A DNA stretch of 7,724 bases, taken from positions 1 to 7,724 of the forward strand of contig CALKUN010000063.1 in the NCBI GenBank assembly GCA_937996675.1, in the 5' to 3' direction. A program made the translations under genes and the position numbers. Shown here in pieces: positions 4,975 through 7,724 of the stretch. Numbering within the stretch: the stretch's first letter is position 1; each line of letters starts with the position of its first letter. The stretch comes from an uncultured Candidatus Saccharibacteria bacterium. Lineage in GTDB: Bacteria > Patescibacteriota > Saccharimonadia > CAILAD01 > GCA-016700035. The notes under the pieces were generated by a model, which saw only the letters and a list, made by a program, of their open reading frames with translations, was not told the DNA's origin and did not search any database.

Positions 4975-6976
4975 GAATAGCTTCTTTCGTATTGGCAGTC
5001 GTGGTAGCTGCCTCGTGCATAGAGCGAGTGGTTGCTTGATTGTGTTTGAATTCGTCGGCACGGCGGCCGTCTTCGGTGGCACGATGGCGTTTCTTACGGA
5101 TGATCAATTTTAGCGTAATCAGGAGCAAAGTACCAGCTAGGACCACAAGGATGAGATACATTGGCCACGCTGTCACCACCACCGTGCCGACAGCGAGTGT
5201 CACCGTCTCGCCATCCTCCTGCTGCTGGAAGAGAAGCTCGGCTGGCTGCGACCAACCCGTACCAATATAGATATGGCTACGCGCCACTACTTGGCCTGGG
5301 GCGAGTGAGCCGAGCGTGTCAGTCGAGCGCCGGCTACCTTGCTTGCTTGTCATCGAATACTCATCACCCGCCACCTGCTCCGGAGCTGTTGCCTCGTATG
5401 TCAGCCAAGAAATGCCCGGAAAGAGGACGTACTTATGGCCCGTGACCTTACCCTGAGGCTGTACCTGCGGAGTCGTCTCGATATATGTCACAGTGGTGTC
5501 TTCGTACTGATAATTCTGATCAACATCACCAATCATGACAGCGCCAGGCTTGGCATCATGTCTGCCCCATAGTGCAAAAGTCAGGTGATCAAGATCGCTC
5601 TTACCAAAGTTGTCATACTTTTCTCCCCACGTCGGGTCGACATTGATCCAGCCGATACCTGGCACATAGGCTTCAACCCAACTGTGTAATGAATCAATGA
5701 CTGCCTTGGACTGCTTAAGACTACCGGCATAGGCATACCCAACGGGCATACGAGCAGGGATACCTTGGCTGCGCAGTAATGCAATCATGAGGTCGGAGTA
5801 CTCAAGACATACGGCATTCTCGGGGTTTTGTAGCGCCTTGGTACTACCCTGCCGAATGTTGTATTTTATCTTCTCGTTATTGTAGGTCAAGGTATCCTTG
5901 GTCAGCTGGTGCATACTCCGCACGACATCAATCACTTTAGTCTTGCCATTCGCCGCTGCTTTGGCCTTGGCCACAAGCGATGCATCTTCAGTTTGCCAAT
6001 ACTGAGTTGAGGAAGTGTAGTTCTTCGAAATGTCGGCTGGGATATCGGATTTTGAACCACCCTTGTCCAGGTCATATTCCAGGTACTTCACTTGCGCTGA
6101 CACGTCCGTGTGAATGACTTGAGTCGTATTGGCTGGTACGCGATAGTCAGCCAATACATTGCCATCTGAATCTAGTCGGGTACTGATCGGAGCAGGATCG
6201 AGCTTATTCACAAAGATCTTCTGCCCGCTGGTGTCCGGCGGGAGCGTCACTGTAAAGATTTGCTCGCGGCTGGTGGTGTTCTTGAGCGGATAGGCAAAAT
6301 CGATCTTGTAGACAGTCGTATCGCCGAAGATGAGTGAGATAGACCGCTTCAGATCATTGCTGTTCGGGAATGTATAGCGCAGTCGATCACCCTCAGCGCC
6401 ATCGATATCCGGAAGTGTCCCGGTCGAATATAGCTTGCCAAACTTTGGCGGCACCGTTACCGATACTGTGTAGTTCTCGTCCGGCTGAATGTCGGCCAGA
6501 CTCGGTACTGAGAATGTCTTACTCGAACCTTTGATATCGACCAGCGACCGCGTCTTATAACTCAGCACAAAGCTCTGTGCCACTCCCGCGCCGCTCGGCC
6601 AATTATCAAATGTCAGATTCATTTCCTGGTAGTCAAAAGCGTAACCCTGGGAAGATGTTGACTTCTTCGTCAGCTGAACAGGAATCTTCGTGCCATCGGC
6701 ATAAAGCGCTACAACATCGGTCACATCAGCCGTTGGAGCATTGATTCTGAGCGAGGCCAAGATACGATTGCTGGTAGTATTGGTAATCTTATAGTTGGTG
6801 ACGACAGTGGTGCTACCATCACTCTGAATCTGGTAGTTGATGCCAATCGTGTAGCCAAATTCGTTGGCTGCACGTGATACCAAGGTGCCCGCAAAGAAGA
6901 TTGCCACTAGCGACAGCCACAGCAGACCAATCAAGCTCATCCGAAACCAGCGTGAAGAAAAACGCATATGCTTCAT
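4949..6976 (-). CDS. Membrane-anchored transglutaminase-like (papain-fold) surface protein
   Basis: The 675-residue protein starts with a basic stretch and a hydrophobic signal/anchor segment (about 14-33). A long beta-rich, Ser/Thr/Asp-rich extracytoplasmic region follows (about 40-320). The transglutaminase-like domain comes next, with Cys390 in ENAVCLEYSDL, His431 in SLHSWVEAY and Asp447 in NVDPTWG, the full Cys-His-Asp triad. A second beta-rich part leads to a C-terminal membrane segment (about 605-626), a stop-transfer RKKRHR, and a hydrophilic cytoplasmic tail of about 45 residues. Bacterial relatives can act as proteases, crosslinkers or amidases, so the reaction cannot be assigned. 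It sits 45 nt downstream of a sortase gene, suggesting a shared envelope role, but it has no LPXTG-like motif. No Shine-Dalgarno is seen, and the start codon lies in the loop of a 13-bp inverted repeat. An in-frame ATG three codons later is an alternative start. Confidence 0.88.
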   Translation of the reverse strand: MKHMRFSSRWFRMSLIGLLWLSLVAIFFAGTLVSRAANEFGYTIGINYQIQSDGSTTVVTNYKITNTTSNRILASLRINAPTADVTDVVALYADGTKIPVQLTKKSTSSQGYAFDYQEMNLTFDNWPSGAGVAQSFVLSYKTRSLVDIKGSSKTFSVPSLADIQPDENYTVSVTVPPKFGKLYSTGTLPDIDGAEGDRLRYTFPNSNDLKRSISLIFGDTTVYKIDFAYPLKNTTSREQIFTVTLPPDTSGQKIFVNKLDPAPISTRLDSDGNVLADYRVPANTTQVIHTDVSAQVKYLEYDLDKGGSKSDIPADISKNYTSSTQYWQTEDASLVAKAKAAANGKTKVIDVVRSMHQLTKDTLTYNNEKIKYNIRQGSTKALQNPENAVCLEYSDLMIALLRSQGIPARMPVGYAYAGSLKQSKAVIDSLHSWVEAYVPGIGWINVDPTWGEKYDNFGKSDLDHLTFALWGRHDAKPGAVMIGDVDQNYQYEDTTVTYIETTPQVQPQGKVTGHKYVLFPGISWLTYEATAPEQVAGDEYSMTSKQGSRRSTDTLGSLAPGQVVARSHIYIGTGWSQPAELLFQQQEDGETVTLAVGTVVVTAWPMYLILVVLAGTLLLITLKLIIRKKRHRATEDGRRADEFKHNQATTRSMHEAATTTANTKEAIHEPDSQKP

Positions 6977-6993
6977 GATAGCATATGCGTTTT
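6959..6993 (-). repeat. 13-bp perfect inverted repeat around the transglutaminase start codon
   Basis: Arms 6959-6971 and 6981-6993 are exact reverse complements with a 9-nt spacer that contains the ATG (6976-6974). On the minus strand the stem starts with AAAA and is followed by TTTTT, so it resembles an intrinsic terminator, and nearly so in both directions. It could attenuate transcription from the sortase gene into the downstream operon or control translation start. The upstream arm also contains ATG of a four-codon frame (ATGCTATCATGA, 6984-6973) whose stop overlaps the main ATG. The structure is seen directly; the regulatory role is inferred. Confidence 0.75.
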
Positions 6994-7021
6994 GAGTTCT
7001 CTCGAGGTATTTGGGGCTTGG

Positions 7022-7645
7022 CTACTTTTTTATATGAGCCTCAACCACATAACGCCCATCGGCACTCCCAGCTAAACTGCAACTATAAAGCGTGAGCTTA
7101 GCATCCTTTGAAGGCGCTTCGATCTCTACAGCATCTGGATTCACGCTGTAGAGGCGCGTCACCTGGTATTCGTACCAGGCATGATCATAAAAAACTCTCA
7201 TATCGTCACCTACCTTGAGATCGCCCAGCCTGTAAAACGGCGAACGCAGTTTTGTCTCGGCCGGTGTCAGACCAATAGTAAAGCGATGCGCCGAAAGGAT
7301 GAAGTTGCCGCCATCGTTGGGATTACCCCGCTCGGGATACCGGTGCCAAGCGCCCTTATCGAGCGAGTCAGCTCCTCCTTCAAAGAAGGGTACCTCTAGA
7401 TTCATCTTACTTATCTGAATACGGTTGCGATCATCCTCGGCATCATCCTTTGTATTGAGATCAATTGTAGATTGCCCGATCTGAGGCAAAGGTAGCTTTG
7501 GACTCAAAACGAGCAAAGGTAGCTTTGGACTCAAAACGAGCACAAGAATATATATACCCACAGCCATCAATATCATTGCAAGGGCCAAGAACCCATAGCG
7601 CTGCCACTGCCCAGAACGTCGTATAGTTGTGTTAGGACGAATCAT
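7022..7645 (-). CDS. Sortase family transpeptidase (class D/E-like), membrane anchored
   Basis: Sortases cleave a sorting signal near the C-terminus of secreted proteins and join it to a cell-surface amine. The 207-residue protein has a basic N-terminus, a membrane segment at about 17-38, and an extracytoplasmic beta-barrel catalytic domain. The triad is visible: His120 in FILSAHR, Cys189 in LTLYSC (family TLxTC), and Arg198 in DGRYVVEA. SPFYRLGDLKVGD (135-147) is a typical block between His and Cys. A nine-residue motif (LVLSPKLPL-like) is repeated just after the membrane segment through a perfect 27-bp DNA duplication. The start is ATG 7645, 7 nt after a -10-like TAGAAT, with no clear Shine-Dalgarno, so a leaderless or near-leaderless mRNA is possible. 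It is the first gene of the operon. Its substrates are not in the window. Confidence 0.9.
   Translation of the reverse strand: MIRPNTTIRRSGQWQRYGFLALAMILMAVGIYILVLVLSPKLPLLVLSPKLPLPQIGQSTIDLNTKDDAEDDRNRIQISKMNLEVPFFEGGADSLDKGAWHRYPERGNPNDGGNFILSAHRFTIGLTPAETKLRSPFYRLGDLKVGDDMRVFYDHAWYEYQVTRLYSVNPDAVEIEAPSKDAKLTLYSCSLAGSADGRYVVEAHIKK
7486..7539. repeat. Perfect 27-bp tandem duplication inside the sortase gene
   Basis: Units 7486-7512 and 7513-7539 are identical. As 27 is a multiple of three, the reading frame is kept and nine residues are duplicated in the linker just outside the membrane segment. Perfect identity, including at silent positions, points to a recent slippage or duplication event and a likely site of strain-to-strain length variation. 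Confidence 0.97.
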
Positions 7646-7652
7646 TCTGCTT

Positions 7653-7681
7653 ATTCTAACATCTTTGAGGACGAGTGTGTA
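7653..7681 (-). promoter_or_regulatory. Putative sigma70 promoter of the sortase-led operon
   Basis: On the minus strand TACACA (7681-7676, 4 of 6 to consensus) and TAGAAT (7658-7653, 5 of 6) are 17 nt apart. Only 7 nt separate the -10 box from the sortase ATG, so the transcript would start at or within a base or two of the start codon. The sequence match is moderate and activity is inferred. Confidence 0.4.
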
Positions 7682-7689
7682 GTCAGAGC

Positions 7690-7701
7690 AAGTAATTACT
7701 T
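7690..7701. promoter_or_regulatory. 12-bp palindrome upstream of the operon promoter
   Basis: AAGTAATTACTT is a perfect palindrome that ends 8 bp upstream of the putative -35 box of the sortase promoter. It could be an operator or activator half-site pair, or serve a divergent gene outside the window. AT-rich 12-bp palindromes also arise by chance, so support is weak. Confidence 0.25.
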
Positions 7702-7724
7702 CCCTTATCCTTTGTAGGGTTATA

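Noticed and set aside
4975..5082. 36-codon N-terminal extension of MetG
   Set aside because: It overlaps the transglutaminase coding sequence, resembles no MetRS, and the ATG at 4974 gives the expected short lead to the YYVTTSIPY block.
5000..5120. LPXTG-type sorting signal at the transglutaminase C-terminus
   Set aside because: A hydrophobic segment and basic residues exist, but no LPXTG-like motif precedes them and a long hydrophilic tail follows, so it is a plain membrane anchor.
1..7724. CRISPR arrays, insertion sequences, prophage or tRNA genes
   Set aside because: No spaced direct repeats, transposase, integrase or tRNA cloverleaf was seen; the only direct repeat of note is the two-unit duplication in the sortase gene.

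Overview
The window looks like a compact chromosomal segment of a small-genome bacterium, most likely a Candidate Phyla Radiation lineage such as Saccharibacteria (TM7). This is inferred from the closely packed genes, the membrane-anchored sortase and transglutaminase beside housekeeping genes, divergent active-site motifs, a MetRS without its C-terminal tRNA-binding domain, and roughly 50% GC. TAG, TAA and TGA all end genes here, which argues against the UGA=Gly code of Gracilibacteria/SR1. The lineage call is moderate only.

Every supported gene is on the minus strand, so transcription runs from high to low coordinates. From right to left the layout is: a sigma70-like promoter (7653-7681); a class D/E-like sortase (7645-7022); a two-TM extracytoplasmic transglutaminase-like protein (6976-4949); metG (4974-3511); tatD (3511-2735); a NifS/IscS/YrvO-type cysteine desulfurase (2738-1566); and a YdcF/DUF218 membrane protein (1529-918). 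Start/stop overlaps of 26, 1 and 4 nt link four of these genes, so this is one operon that mixes a surface module with translation and tRNA-modification functions.

The region 300-917 has no credible protein gene and is the main point of interest. It starts with the best promoter in the window (TTGACT-17-TATGAT, 906-878), contains a chain of at least a dozen strong hairpins (including UNCG-type tetraloops that only make sense on the minus strand), and ends at a hairpin plus U6 tract (353-316). This fits an independent structured RNA of about 550 nt. I could not match it to RNase P RNA, tmRNA, SRP RNA or a known riboswitch or intron by their signature motifs.

Just downstream is the start of mnmA (292-1, partial), the tRNA 2-thiouridylase. 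Its likely promoter overlaps the ncRNA terminator. Cysteine desulfurase and MnmA are functional partners in s2U34 synthesis (B. subtilis YrvO-MnmA is the established example), so the ncRNA sits between the two halves of a tRNA thiolation module.
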